Shown: positions 43,926 to 54,519, counted from the stretch's first letter. The stretch: DNA of 64,000 bases from Variovorax sp. OAS795 (GCF_040546685.1 NZ_JBEPOH010000001.1:2542001-2606000); one strand, 5' to 3'. Numbers and translations: made by a program. The notes: a model not told the origin generated them from the letters alone.

Positions 43926-44011
43926 CAGGTGGCCGTTTCGGCAGCCACCTGGTGTATCGCTCTTCTCCGAATGAATGAACCCAGCCCTGGCAGCTGGGTT
44001 TCTTGTTTTTT
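43926..44011 (+). promoter_or_regulatory. Transcription attenuator before hom
   Basis: CAGGTGGC (43926-43933) pairs perfectly with GCCACCTG (43944-43951). Then AACCCAGC (43978-43985) pairs perfectly with GCTGGGTT (43993-44000), followed by TCTTGTTTTTT, an intrinsic terminator 16 bases before the hom start. The first strand can alternatively pair with the CGGCC at the leader stop. If ribosomes stall at the Thr/Ile codons when these amino acids are scarce, the upstream hairpins should rearrange and let transcription reach hom. The exact antiterminator pairing is not settled by eye. Confidence 0.75.
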
Positions 44012-44026
44012 CATCCGGAGATTTCC

Positions 44027-45388
<1,362 letters not shown>

Positions 45389-45488
45389 GACAGAATCAGG
45401 CACGGCGGGCCTGGCTGCCGCTGGAACGGGAGCGGCAATGGGTTTCGATGGGCACTGTGTACTTCAATGGGAACGGCAGGCGCCGCGC

Positions 45489-45824
45489 ATGAAGCGCGGA
45501 CTCCTCGCTGCTGCGCTGCTGGCGGTGGCCGCATCCGCCTTCGCGCAAGCCCCCTCGGCGGAGCCGCCGGGCGCCGCATCGTGCCAGGCGGAAGAAGCCG
45601 CGCTGGAGCGGGACATCGACCTTGCGCGCTCCCGGGGCCAGATGCTGCGCCGGCGGCAACTGGCCGAAAACCTCGCCGCGCTGCGCACGCGCTGCGAGGC
45701 ATCCGAGCCTTCCATGAACCGTGCCGCGCGCATCGGCAAGCTGGAGCACGACATCCAGCTGCTCAGGGCAGAACTCGAACACGCCGAGGAGCAATTGCGC
45801 GAGTTGAAGAACGAGCGGCCCTGA
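45489..45824 (+). CDS. DUF1090 family periplasmic protein
   Basis: A 111-residue protein with a signal peptide (about 1-19, ending AFA). The mature part is a charged helix-rich domain with C-x(n)-C spacing (ASCQAEEAALERDIDLARS, LRTRCEAS) typical of DUF1090 (YqjC-like), continuing as a coiled coil. The frame is open 51 bases upstream, but ATG 45489 gives the signal peptide. Function unknown. Confidence 0.7.
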   Translation: MKRGLLAAALLAVAASAFAQAPSAEPPGAASCQAEEAALERDIDLARSRGQMLRRRQLAENLAALRTRCEASEPSMNRAARIGKLEHDIQLLRAELEHAEEQLRELKNERP

Positions 45825-45833
45825 GGCCCGGCG

Positions 45834-46685
45834 CTACAGCCTGGGCAGCTGCATGCGCAGGCGGCGCGCCGCTTCTTCCTCGCGCGCGTCGTCCACTTCG
45901 CGCAGCACATTGCCGAGGTCGACCGGCCCGGTGTCGCGCACGTGCGTGCCGGTCAGCACCGACTCGACGCGCAGCAGGCCGCGCTCGTACAGGTGCCAGA
46001 TCTCGTCGCCGTAGTGCGTGCGCAAGAGCGCCGGCGCAAACTGGCCGAAGAAGTTGCGCAGGTTCTCCACGTCGCGCAGCAGCATGCGCCGCGCGTGGTT
46101 GTTGCCCGCCGCATCCACGGCCTGCGGCAGGTCGATCACCACCGGGCCGTCGGCCGCGAGCAGCACGTTGAACTCGGAGAGGTCGCCGTGCACGACGCCC
46201 GCGCACAGCATGCGCACCACCTCCTTCAACAGGCTGGCGTGGTGCTGAACGGCCTCTTCGGCGGTGAAGGCCACGTCGTTCAGTCGCGGGGCCGCATCGC
46301 CGTTGGCGTCGGTCACCAGCTCCATCAGCAGCACGCCTTCCAGGAAGTTGTAGGGCACCGGCACGCGCACGCCCGCGGCCGCGAGACGGTAGAGCGCATC
46401 GACCTCGGCGCTCTGCCAGATGGCCTCGGTCACCTGGCGGCCGAAGCGCGTGCCCTTGGCCATGGCGCGCGTCTCGCGCGAGTTGCGCACGCGGCGGTTC
46501 TCGGTGTAGTCGACCGCCTGGCGGAAGCTGCGCTTGTCGGCTTCCTTGTAGACCTTGGCGCAGCGCGTCTCGTCGCCGCAGCGCACCACGTAGACCATGG
46601 CTTCCTTGCCGCTCATGAGCTGGCGGACCACGGTGTCGATCAGGCCTTCGTCGACCAGCGCCTGCAGGCGTGGCGGTGCTTTCAT
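45834..46685 (-). CDS. RIO-type serine protein kinase
   Basis: A 283-residue RIO1-family protein kinase. The ATP-binding Lys is in CAKVYKEADKRSFR. The catalytic loop is 'GVVHGDLSEFNVLL' with Asp, and the metal-binding Asp is in 'VVIDLPQAVD'. Bacterial RIO kinases are uncommon and their substrates are mostly unknown; archaeal and eukaryal ones help ribosome maturation. The start ATG 46685 follows an ordinary spacing; the longer open frame (to 46766) is not required. Confidence 0.8.
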   Translation of the reverse strand: MKAPPRLQALVDEGLIDTVVRQLMSGKEAMVYVVRCGDETRCAKVYKEADKRSFRQAVDYTENRRVRNSRETRAMAKGTRFGRQVTEAIWQSAEVDALYRLAAAGVRVPVPYNFLEGVLLMELVTDANGDAAPRLNDVAFTAEEAVQHHASLLKEVVRMLCAGVVHGDLSEFNVLLAADGPVVIDLPQAVDAAGNNHARRMLLRDVENLRNFFGQFAPALLRTHYGDEIWHLYERGLLRVESVLTGTHVRDTGPVDLGNVLREVDDAREEEAARRLRMQLPRL

Positions 46686-46805
46686 TGATGTTGCTCCCTC
46701 GGGGTCGGCGGACGGATTGTGAGGAAGGCCCTCGGGCTTTCCGGCCGGACTGTCAGGCCGCATCATGCCTGTGCGTGGAGCGGCATTGGCGCGCCCGGCG
46801 TGATC

Positions 46806-46824
46806 TGATCCGCAATTTGGATCA
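46806..46824. promoter_or_regulatory. Palindrome upstream of the AtuA-like operon
   Basis: TGATCCGCAATTTGGATCA has perfect TGATCC/GGATCA arms and sits in a 195-base AT-richer gap, 57 to 75 bases before the AtuA-like start. It could be an operator for a GntR- or TetR-type regulator of the following operon; no such regulator gene is adjacent. Confidence 0.4.
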
Positions 46825-46880
46825 ATCGATCTGAATTTTCTATTTCACGGATGATGGAAGGCTCCCTAAAGTCGGCTCCG

Positions 46881-48275
46881 ATGAATGCCATTGCACCGCC
46901 TCCACTGCTGATCGGCTGCGCCGCGGGTTTTTCCGGCGACCGCACCGATGCCGCCGGCCCGGTGGTCGATACGCTGGTCGCGCGGCTCGCGCGCGGGCCC
47001 GAGGGACAGCGCGCCTTCCTGATCTTCGAGACGCTGGCCGAGCGCACGCTCGCGCTGGCCCAGCTGCGCCGCCGCGACAATCCGGAGGCGGGCTATGAGC
47101 CCCTGCTCGACGCCATGCTCCGGCCCGTGCTGGCGCGCTGCCTGGCGCACGGCATCCGCATCGTGAGCAATTTCGGCGCGGCCAACCCGCGCGCCGCGGC
47201 ACGCCACATCGCCCGCATGGCGCGCGCGCTCGGCGCCGGCGCGCCGCGCATCGCGGTGGTGGAGGGCGACGATCTTTCGGGCCCCGAACACCTGGCGCTG
47301 CTGCACGAAACGCTGGGCGCGCAGTTGGAGGGGCTGCGCATCGTCAGCGCCAATGCCTACATCGGCGCCGAGCCGATCGCCGCCGCGCTCGACGCGGGCG
47401 CGCAGATCGTCGTGTGCGGCCGCGTGGCCGACCCGTCGCTCACGGTCGGTCCCGCCATGTCGCACTTCGGCTGGCGCGCCGACGACTGGCTGCGCCTCGG
47501 ACGCGCCACCATGGCGGGCCACCTGCTCGAATGCGGCGCGCAGGTCTGCGGCGGCTACTTCGCCGATCCCGGCTACAAGGACGTGCCGGGGCTCGAAGCC
47601 GTGGGCTTCCCCATCGCCGAGATCGATGCCGACGGAAACTGCACGATCGGCAAGGCCGAGGGCACCGGCGGCCTCGTGAGCGAAGCCACCGTGAAGGAGC
47701 AACTGCTGTACGAAGTGCACGACCCGGGCGCCTACCTGACGCCCGACGTCGTGGCCGACATCGGCGAGGCCGAGGTGAAGCAGCAGGCGGGTGCGGCGGA
47801 TCGCGTGGCGCTGTCCGGCGTGCGCGGGCATGCGCGGCCGAGCCACTACAAGGTGAACGTCTGCCATGAGGGCGGCTGGCTTGCGGAGGGCGAGATTTCG
47901 TACGCCGGCCCGCGTGCCGAGGCCCGTGCGCGGCTCGCGGCGGAGGTGCTGCGCAAGCGGCTCGATGGCCTGGCGCTGCGCGTGGACCTGATCGGCGCGC
48001 TGAGCATCCTGGGCGACGATGCCGGCCGCACGCTCGCGGACACGCCCGACACGGGCCTTCGCGACGTCCGCCTGCGCGTCGCGGCCACGCATGCCGACCG
48101 GGCCGCGGCCGAGCGCCTCGGGCGCGAAGTGATGGCGCTCTACACCTGCGGGCCCGCGGGCGGCGGCGGGGTGCGCACCGCGCTCACGCCGCGGCTCAAC
48201 ACGCTGTCGTGCCTGCTGCCGCGCGAGGCGGTGCCGGTGCGCTTCGAACTGCTCGGCGCAAAGGCCCTGGCATGA
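46881..48275 (+). CDS. AtuA-like (DUF1446) protein
   Basis: About 464 residues from ATG 46881 (474 from ATG 46851). The DUF1446 pattern is clear: LIGCAAGFSGDR near the N-terminus, IVSNFGAANPRAAA, SANAYIGAEPI, CGRVADPSL and KAEGTGGLVS. AtuA belongs to the acyclic terpene (citronellol/geraniol) utilisation operon in Pseudomonas, but many homologues occur in other carboxylate-degradation clusters. It overlaps the next small gene (ATGA) and is followed by a Bug protein, which suggests catabolism of an imported organic acid. Confidence 0.8.
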   Translation: MNAIAPPPLLIGCAAGFSGDRTDAAGPVVDTLVARLARGPEGQRAFLIFETLAERTLALAQLRRRDNPEAGYEPLLDAMLRPVLARCLAHGIRIVSNFGAANPRAAARHIARMARALGAGAPRIAVVEGDDLSGPEHLALLHETLGAQLEGLRIVSANAYIGAEPIAAALDAGAQIVVCGRVADPSLTVGPAMSHFGWRADDWLRLGRATMAGHLLECGAQVCGGYFADPGYKDVPGLEAVGFPIAEIDADGNCTIGKAEGTGGLVSEATVKEQLLYEVHDPGAYLTPDVVADIGEAEVKQQAGAADRVALSGVRGHARPSHYKVNVCHEGGWLAEGEISYAGPRAEARARLAAEVLRKRLDGLALRVDLIGALSILGDDAGRTLADTPDTGLRDVRLRVAATHADRAAAERLGREVMALYTCGPAGGGGVRTALTPRLNTLSCLLPREAVPVRFELLGAKALA

Positions 48276-48649
48276 ACATGAACCTGAATTCCGCATCGGA
48301 CTCCATCGAAGTGCCCCTGTACCGCGCCGCCCATGGCCGCACGGGCGACAAGGGCGACCGCTCCAACATCAGCGTGATCGCCTGGCACCCGGAGCTCTAC
48401 GCGTTGCTGGCCGAACAGCTCACGCCCGAAAGCGTTTCGGCCCGGTTTCGGCACCGTGTGCCCGCGCGGGTGCAGCGCTTCCTGCTGCCCCGGCTGCATG
48501 CGATGAACTTCGTGCTCGACGCGGTGCTCGACGGCGGTGTCAACGATGCGCTGAACCTCGATGCGCATGGCAAGGCGCTGTCGTTCCTGCTGCTCGACAT
48601 GCCGGTGCGCGTGCCGCGATCGCTGGCGCATCTTCTGGCGGGGCCGTAG
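48272..48649 (+). CDS. AtuA-associated C-terminal domain protein
   Basis: A 125-residue protein corresponding to the domain that is fused to, or follows, AtuA-type proteins: VPLYRAAHGRTGDKGDRSNISVIAW at the N-terminus and LNFVLDAVLDGGVNDALNLDAHGK-like text (MNFVLDAVLDGG) near the end. The start ATG 48272 overlaps the previous stop. The pair probably forms one enzyme from two chains. Reaction unknown. Confidence 0.75.
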   Translation: MNMNLNSASDSIEVPLYRAAHGRTGDKGDRSNISVIAWHPELYALLAEQLTPESVSARFRHRVPARVQRFLLPRLHAMNFVLDAVLDGGVNDALNLDAHGKALSFLLLDMPVRVPRSLAHLLAGP

Positions 48650-48695
48650 CCGTCGCCTCTCCATTTTCCCTATCCATCCATCCGGAGACAAAACA

Positions 48696-49664
48696 ATGAA
48701 ACGACGTACCCTGACCCTTTCGGCCGCCGCGCTGGCCCTGGCGCCGCTGCTCGGACATGCCCAGCAAGGCTTTCCGGAAAAGCCCATCACCTTCATCGTG
48801 CCCTTTGCGGCCGGCACCGCCACCGACCAGATCGCACGCGCGCTGGGCAACAGCATCACGGCAGAAACGAAGCAGCCGGTCGTGATCGACAACAAGGCCG
48901 GCGCGAGCGGCTTCATCGCCTCGCAGCAGGCCGCCAAGGCCGCACCGGACGGCTACACGGTGCTCATCACCACCAACACCACGCACGCCGCCAACGAGCA
49001 CCTGTTCAAGAAGCTGCCCTATGACCCGGTGAAGGATTTCGCGCCCATCGCGGCGCTCGGCAAGGGCGGGCAGATCATGGTGGTGAACCCCTCGTTCCCC
49101 GCAAAGAGCGTGGCCGAGTTCGTCGCGCTCGCGAAGAAGGAGCCGGGCAAGTACAGCTTCGGCAGCGGCAGTTCGTCCAGCCGCATGGCGGGCGAGCTGC
49201 TGCAGCAGATGGCCGACATCAAGCTGCTGCACGTGCCCTACAAGAGCAACACGCTGGCCGTGACCGACCTCTTGGGCGGGCAGATCCACATGATGATCAC
49301 CGACGCGGCCACGGGCCTGCCGCAAATCAAGGGCGGCAAGCTGCGCGCGCTGGGCGTGTCGAGCGCGGCGCGTTCGCCGCTCGCGCCGGACGTGCCCACC
49401 ATCTCGGAAGCCGGCGTGAAGGGATATGAAATGGGCTACTGGTTTGCGGCCTATGCGCCCGCCAAGACGCCCCCGGCCGTGGTCAAGCGCCTCAACGAGC
49501 TGCTGGTGAAGGCCGCCAAGAGCGAATCCGCGAAGGCGGCCTTCTATGAACCCACCGGCACCGAAGTGTTCACCACCTCGCCCGAAGAGCTTGCCAGGTT
49601 CCAGACAGCCGAATCGCAGAAGTGGGGCCGGATCGTGAAGGCAGCGGGCATCGAGGCCGAGTAG
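48696..49664 (+). CDS. Third Bug-type binding protein
   Basis: A 322-residue periplasmic binding protein with a signal peptide (cut after GHAQ, about 22). Landmarks are FPEKPITFIVPFAAGTATDQIAR, DNKAGASGFIASQ, DGYTVLITTNT and PYKSNTLAVTDLLGGQ. It follows the AtuA pair by 46 bases with a CGGAG site, so it is probably its uptake component. The AtuA pathway's acid is unknown. It converges with the luxR-type gene, whose 3' end overlaps it by 121 bases. Confidence 0.9.
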   Translation: MKRRTLTLSAAALALAPLLGHAQQGFPEKPITFIVPFAAGTATDQIARALGNSITAETKQPVVIDNKAGASGFIASQQAAKAAPDGYTVLITTNTTHAANEHLFKKLPYDPVKDFAPIAALGKGGQIMVVNPSFPAKSVAEFVALAKKEPGKYSFGSGSSSSRMAGELLQQMADIKLLHVPYKSNTLAVTDLLGGQIHMMITDAATGLPQIKGGKLRALGVSSAARSPLAPDVPTISEAGVKGYEMGYWFAAYAPAKTPPAVVKRLNELLVKAAKSESAKAAFYEPTGTEVFTTSPEELARFQTAESQKWGRIVKAAGIEAE

Positions 49665-50533
49665 GCGGGCAGGGCGACCAGCCCGAATTTATCGATGGCG
49701 CTGGGCGCGGACGCCGGCGCCAGAAGCGGCATCGGCCTTTGCGCGCCGGGCCCTGCAACCCCGGGCCGCGCGAGGTGCCAGCGCCGGCTGTGCTGCCCCT
49801 GCTTCGCGAACACATGGGCCAGGTGCTTCTTGACCGTGTTGACGCTGATGCCGAGCCGCTCGGCGATCTGCTTGTTGGACATGTCGCGTTGCATCAGCGA
49901 AAGCACTTCGTCCTCCCGTTCGGTGAGCCGCACGGCAGTCAATGCGGCACCCGATGCCGCGTGCCCTCCGATGGCCGCCCATCGCAGCACGGACAGGTAG
50001 AGCGCCTGCAGCACCGGACCCGGAAAGCCCAGCGTGCCCGCAAAGACGGCATCCAGTGATTGTGCGAACTGTGCTGCGCTTGCCCGCCACTCGACGCAGC
50101 CGCGCGCCTGGATCCGGATCGCCGCATCCAGCCCTTGCGCCGAGGGCTGCTCCCAGCCAAGGAGCCAGTCGGTGGGGTGGTTGCTGCGGTGCAGTTCGTC
50201 CACTTGGTCCATGCCTTCCTGCGAGAGCAGGGCGATGTCGACCAGCAGGAGGCGAGGGGTGCGCTTTCGGCAGCAGGCCGCCAGGTCGGCGATGCCGCTC
50301 AGCTCCGCGCGCTCGACCCGGTACATGCGGCCGCTCGCTTGCGCCGAGGCCAGCAGGCCCGAATGCAAGAGCGTCGATGTGCGGCCCCGGCACGTGGCGA
50401 TCAGCACTGGAACACAGCTTTCGAAGGTGCAAGGCGCCAATGGCGGCGCGGCGCGAAAGTCTGGCGGCATCGGCTGCGAATCTGCGCTGCGCAGGGTTTC
50501 GAGCCCCGCCAAAGAGCGTGGGACTTGTTGCAT
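49544..50533 (-). CDS. LuxR-family regulator with CsgD-like degenerate receiver
   Basis: A 329-residue regulator. Residues about 40-190 resemble the CsgD-type pseudo-receiver (LLLVDIALLSQEGMDQVDELH, then GCVEWRASAAQFAQSLDAVFAG), followed by a GerE/LuxR helix-turn-helix (LTEREDEVLSLMQRDMSNKQIAERLGISVNTVKKHL, about 205-245). CsgD-like proteins switch on biofilm matrix genes. It is divergent from the type I secretion operon and most likely regulates it. Its C-terminus continues about 60 residues past the HTH into the Bug gene's antisense, which is unusual and may reflect a lost stop or an indel. Confidence 0.7.
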   Translation of the reverse strand: MQQVPRSLAGLETLRSADSQPMPPDFRAAPPLAPCTFESCVPVLIATCRGRTSTLLHSGLLASAQASGRMYRVERAELSGIADLAACCRKRTPRLLLVDIALLSQEGMDQVDELHRSNHPTDWLLGWEQPSAQGLDAAIRIQARGCVEWRASAAQFAQSLDAVFAGTLGFPGPVLQALYLSVLRWAAIGGHAASGAALTAVRLTEREDEVLSLMQRDMSNKQIAERLGISVNTVKKHLAHVFAKQGQHSRRWHLARPGVAGPGAQRPMPLLAPASAPSAIDKFGLVALPAYSASMPAAFTIRPHFCDSAVWNLASSSGEVVNTSVPVGS

Positions 50534-50838
50534 TTATTTCCCCCGGGGTGCTTGTCGGGTGCGCCCTCGAATTAATGATAAAGGGTTACATAGTTGCGCG
50601 GACCGTTTCCCGGCCCCTGCAAGGTATCGAGATGTGTGCCGGCTTGGCGGCCCCACCGCTGCCCGGCGCGTCATCCTTTGGGTGACAACTTTCGACCTAT
50701 GGACAGTGCGCGGGCTCGAAGTTCAGCATCTTCTCCCCTTTGCTGATTCGTGAACCTGGTCCCATCGCCAGCCCACGCACCTCGTTCGGAGTTGCGCCGT
50801 TCTCCATCGGCCGTGTCTTCAACCAACAAGGAGCGTCT
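50534..50838. promoter_or_regulatory. Shared promoter region of regulator and secretion operon
   Basis: This 305-base gap lies between the divergent LuxR gene and the secreted-protein gene. It is less GC-rich near 50575-50595 (AATTAATGATAAAGG), the best place for promoters of the LuxR gene. No clear pair of -35 and -10 boxes is seen for the operon. AAGGAG at 50828-50833 is the ribosome site for ATG 50839. Nothing coding is seen. Confidence 0.4.
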
Positions 50839-53800
50839 ATGCCCGCGACTTTCACACCCGGCTCGACAGTGACCCTGGACGAAACCGCCGGTTTGCAGAA
50901 CCCTGTCGCCACGCCGGTACCCGCGGGTGACGCCAACGACAACGACATCGCCACGAGTTCGTTGCCCGCCGCGTTCACCACCCGGCTGACTGCGCTGGGG
51001 GCGGGAGCCCCGACCAAGGCCGCCGTGAGCGGCTACAACGGGAGCAACACGGGCACCAACGCGTTCACGTTCAGCGCCACCGGCACCGTGACCGACCTCT
51101 CTTTCGTGGGCTTGTCCGGCGCTCCGCTCGATAACTTCGACAGCGGCCTCGATACCGCCGATGGCGAAAGCATTTTCCTGTTCACCGATGCGACCAACAA
51201 CAACGTCGTCTACGGCAAGACCGCCGGCAACGTGATCGTGTTCGCGGCCTACCTGGAAGAAACGGGCACGCCCGTGACGGGCGCCAAGATCTGGATGGTT
51301 CAGTACGAGGCGATCGCACACGGCGACACGGCCAACGCCGACGATGCGGTCACCCTGCTCGACAAGGTGTTCGTCGGCGTCAGCCAGGACGCGGAGTTCA
51401 ACCTCGCGGACGCACCCTCGGGCCAGAACCTGTTCCTGATGTTCACCAAGGCCAACCCGACCATCGTCAACGGCCGCATCTCGGACGTGACGATCATCGC
51501 GACCGGCAAGGACCCGGCCAACCAGTCGGGCGCCAATTCGGCCAGCACCGCCGACGACATCAACATCTCGACCGGCGACACGATCAACTCCAGCAAGGCG
51601 GGCGGCCCGACCACGTTCGGCACCAACAGCCAGATGATCACGGAGCAGGAGGGCATCCGCTTCACCTTCGTGACTGGCGCCAGGGCCGACGTCACCATTC
51701 CGAACTTGGACCAGAACGAGGCCGACCTGGAGTCGAACATCGACTTCACCGGCATGTTCGGATCGCGGACGGCCGACTTCGACGTGGTGCAGCTGCAAAG
51801 CGGCAAGAGCGCGCAGGTCAAGGTCACGGCGTACAGCACGGCGGTCGAGTCGGGCAACAGCTTCATCGACGGCTATGCGAACGACCAGATGATCTCGATC
51901 ACCAGCGTGCGCGTGCTCGACTCCGTCACGGGCGCAGTCTATGAAACCTACTCCAACGGCACCGAGGCCGCGCTGAGTTCGGCCATCGCCATCAGCATCA
52001 GTGGCGGCGTCGCGACGATCACCGGCGTGAAGGCCGGCTACTCGATCGAATACACCACGTCGGCGGACCACAACCGCGTGCTGGTCGAGAACGGCGCGGC
52101 CCTCAATGCCTCGGGCAACACGCATGCCGACTTCGACATCGGCGGTTTCCGGCTGCTGCAGGTGTCGGCCGCGACGGCGGAAGTCGGCTCGATGATGAGG
52201 TTCGAGGACGACGGGCCCTCCATCGTGCTGGCCACACCCACCGACACCGCGGTGGTCAACACGCAGGACGCCGACACCATCGGCGTGCTGACCGATACCG
52301 CCACCACCAGCTTCGCGGGCGCCTTCGGCACGACCTCGAGCAGCTACGGCGCCGACGGGGCAGGCTCGATTGGCACCGCGTTTGCGCTCGGCGTGAAGTC
52401 GCAAGGCGGCGACTCGGGGCTCAAGAGCGATGGCGCGACCATCTACCTGTACCAGGTGGGCGGCAAGGTCATCGGTTCGACGTCCGCCACGGAAGGCGGC
52501 ATTCTTGCGGGCAACACCATCTTCGACCTGGCCGTGAGCACGGGCGGTTCCGTGACGCTGCAGCAGTTTGCCGAGATCGACCATGCGCTTCCGGGGTCTT
52601 CCTCGAACTACGCGGCCCAGCAGGCCACGATGGCCGACGACCTCGTCACGCTCAGCGGTTCGGTGACGCTCACCGATGCGGACGGCGACACCGCGAACGA
52701 TTCGAAGGTGCTGAACATCGGCGCCAACATCAAGTTCGACGACCACGGACCGTCGGTCACGCTCGCTGCGCCCACCGACACGGCCGTGCTCAACGTCCAG
52801 GACGCACAGACCATCGGCGCCAACACCGACTCCGCCGTGCAGGATTTCTCGACCGCTTTCGGCGTGACCGCCAGCAGCTATGGCGCCGACGGCGCAGGCT
52901 CCACCGCCTCGGTCTTCGCGCTGGGCGTGGCCACGGCGGGCGGCGCATCCGGGCTCACGAGCGATGGCGCCGCGATCAAGCTGTATCTGGTGGCCGGAAG
53001 CGTCATCGGCTCGACGGCAGCAGCCGTCGGCGACATCAACGCGGGCAACACCATCTTCGACGTGGCGGTGAGCGCGGGCGGTTCGGTGACCTTGCGGCAG
53101 TTCGCGGAAATCGATCACGCGCTGCCGGGGGTCGGGTCCAACTACGCGGCGCAGCAGGCCACGCTGGCCGATACCTTGATCACCCTCACCAACACCGTGA
53201 CGCTGACCGACGGCGACGGCGACACGGCAAGCGATTCGAAGGTGCTCAACATCGGCGCCAACATCAAGTTCGACGACAACGGCCCGACAGTGACCGCCAT
53301 CTCCGACCTCAACGGAGCGAACGACGCCCAGCCCATTGCCGGCACCTACAACTTCGCCGTGGGCGCCGACGACGTGGACAACGCCTCGACCGACGGCATC
53401 GTGCTGACCGGCCTCACCGGAACGACCGCCGGCGGCCGGCCCATTACCGGTGCAGCCGTTTCGCACTTTGCCGAAACCGACACCACGGTCACCTACCACT
53501 TCAGCTTCAACTACTACGCCGGGCCCACGTCGACGACCACGCAGGCGGCGACCGGCACGGTCATCTTCAACAAGGCCGACGGTACCTACAGCTTCGACCT
53601 GGACCAGGTCTTCGGCGGACAGACGACCTTCTCCACGGGTGCACCGCAGGCCTCCTTCAACTACGACACCGAAGGCAACAACTCGCCCGAGATCGTGGTG
53701 CAGCAGTACAGCAGCGATTTCTTCGGCGTGCTGTCCGCCAGGGCGGCGACGCCGCCGAGCGACACCAGCGACCTGGTCTCGGGCGGCGATCATGTGTTCA

Positions 53801-54519
53801 CGGCGGGCGAGACCTTCAACAGCATCAGCGCTGGTTTCGTCAATGTCGCGACCAACACCCTGGGCGTGAACTCCGACACCGTGCAGGCCGGCGAGCTGCT
53901 GAACTTCGACTACTACCGGTCGAATCCGGTGAGCAACCCCACGGTGGTGAGCCCGCCGCCGCGGCCCGACGCCACCATCGTCGGCACGGACCGGGCCTAC
54001 GCCGACGCGATCAACATCACCATCGACCAGATCACCGACGGAGAAGACGTGGCGGTCCTGCTGAAGCTGGTCAACAAGACCGACAGCAGCATCACGACCA
54101 CCCGGCTCCTGGTGGCCAACGCGGCGACGGACTACCAGGCGGGCACCGGGGGCCAGAAGATCGTGAGCATCGGCCTGGACGACTACGACAGCGCCAACTT
54201 CAAGATCTCGGGCGTGCAGGTCATGAGCAGCACCGAGGACGTCACCGGCACGGGCGTGAGCCTGAGCACCCATGGCGCGGTGAACCTGACGGCGGCCGGC
54301 ATGAACTACGCCGATACGGCGGACAACGACGTGTTCAAGATCATCAAGATCGAGGTGATCACGTCGTCCACCATCAACTCGGACGTGGACCTGAACTTCA
54401 CAGGCCAGCTGGTCGACGGCGATGCGGACTTCGCGGGCTTCGATTTCGACGTGCACCTGGAGATCGACGGCGTGGCGAACCTGATCGGCACCACCCAGCA
54501 AACGGAGGCGATCGCGTAG
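50839..54519 (+). CDS. Large DUF5801/RTX-like exoprotein, type I secretion substrate
   Basis: A 1226-residue acidic protein without an N-terminal signal peptide, rich in Gly, Asn, Asp, Thr and Ser and almost free of Cys. Residues about 455-632 and 633-810 are two copies of a DUF5801-type unit, each ending in (D/G)DGDTA(N/S)DSKVLNIGANIK, and a third begins at 811 before the sequence diverges. These units are typical of big calcium-binding adhesins and RTX proteins. Canonical GGxGxDxx nonapeptide runs are not visible. The C-terminus should carry the secretion signal. The exporter genes follow directly, so it is the likely substrate, exported to the surface or medium, perhaps as a matrix adhesin. 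Confidence 0.8.
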   Translation: MPATFTPGSTVTLDETAGLQNPVATPVPAGDANDNDIATSSLPAAFTTRLTALGAGAPTKAAVSGYNGSNTGTNAFTFSATGTVTDLSFVGLSGAPLDNFDSGLDTADGESIFLFTDATNNNVVYGKTAGNVIVFAAYLEETGTPVTGAKIWMVQYEAIAHGDTANADDAVTLLDKVFVGVSQDAEFNLADAPSGQNLFLMFTKANPTIVNGRISDVTIIATGKDPANQSGANSASTADDINISTGDTINSSKAGGPTTFGTNSQMITEQEGIRFTFVTGARADVTIPNLDQNEADLESNIDFTGMFGSRTADFDVVQLQSGKSAQVKVTAYSTAVESGNSFIDGYANDQMISITSVRVLDSVTGAVYETYSNGTEAALSSAIAISISGGVATITGVKAGYSIEYTTSADHNRVLVENGAALNASGNTHADFDIGGFRLLQVSAATAEVGSMMRFEDDGPSIVLATPTDTAVVNTQDADTIGVLTDTATTSFAGAFGTTSSSYGADGAGSIGTAFALGVKSQGGDSGLKSDGATIYLYQVGGKVIGSTSATEGGILAGNTIFDLAVSTGGSVTLQQFAEIDHALPGSSSNYAAQQATMADDLVTLSGSVTLTDADGDTANDSKVLNIGANIKFDDHGPSVTLAAPTDTAVLNVQDAQTIGANTDSAVQDFSTAFGVTASSYGADGAGSTASVFALGVATAGGASGLTSDGAAIKLYLVAGSVIGSTAAAVGDINAGNTIFDVAVSAGGSVTLRQFAEIDHALPGVGSNYAAQQATLADTLITLTNTVTLTDGDGDTASDSKVLNIGANIKFDDNGPTVTAISDLNGANDAQPIAGTYNFAVGADDVDNASTDGIVLTGLTGTTAGGRPITGAAVSHFAETDTTVTYHFSFNYYAGPTSTTTQAATGTVIFNKADGTYSFDLDQVFGGQTTFSTGAPQASFNYDTEGNNSPEIVVQQYSSDFFGVLSARAATPPSDTSDLVSGGDHVFTAGETFNSISAGFVNVATNTLGVNSDTVQAGELLNFDYYRSNPVSNPTVVSPPPRPDATIVGTDRAYADAINITIDQITDGEDVAVLLKLVNKTDSSITTTRLLVANAATDYQAGTGGQKIVSIGLDDYDSANFKISGVQVMSSTEDVTGTGVSLSTHGAVNLTAAGMNYADTADNDVFKIIKIEVITSSTINSDVDLNFTGQLVDGDADFAGFDFDVHLEIDGVANLIGTTQQTEAIA
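52201..53268 (+). repeat. Two tandem 534-base repeats inside the exoprotein gene
   Basis: Copy A is 52201-52734 and copy B is 52735-53268, each exactly 178 codons. They start with TTCGA-GAC-type codons for F(E/D)D and end with AACATCAAG. At protein level about 65-70 percent of residues appear identical by eye (SSYGADGAGS, AEIDHALPG, NYAAQQAT, SKVLNIGANIK). The start of a third copy (FDDNGPTVT) follows at 53269, but the rest has diverged. Unequal recombination between copies would change protein length. Confidence 0.8.

Noticed and set aside
50839..54519. Classical RTX toxin with GGxGxDxx arrays
   Set aside because: I searched for runs of the nonapeptide and did not see them; DUF5801-type units are a better description.
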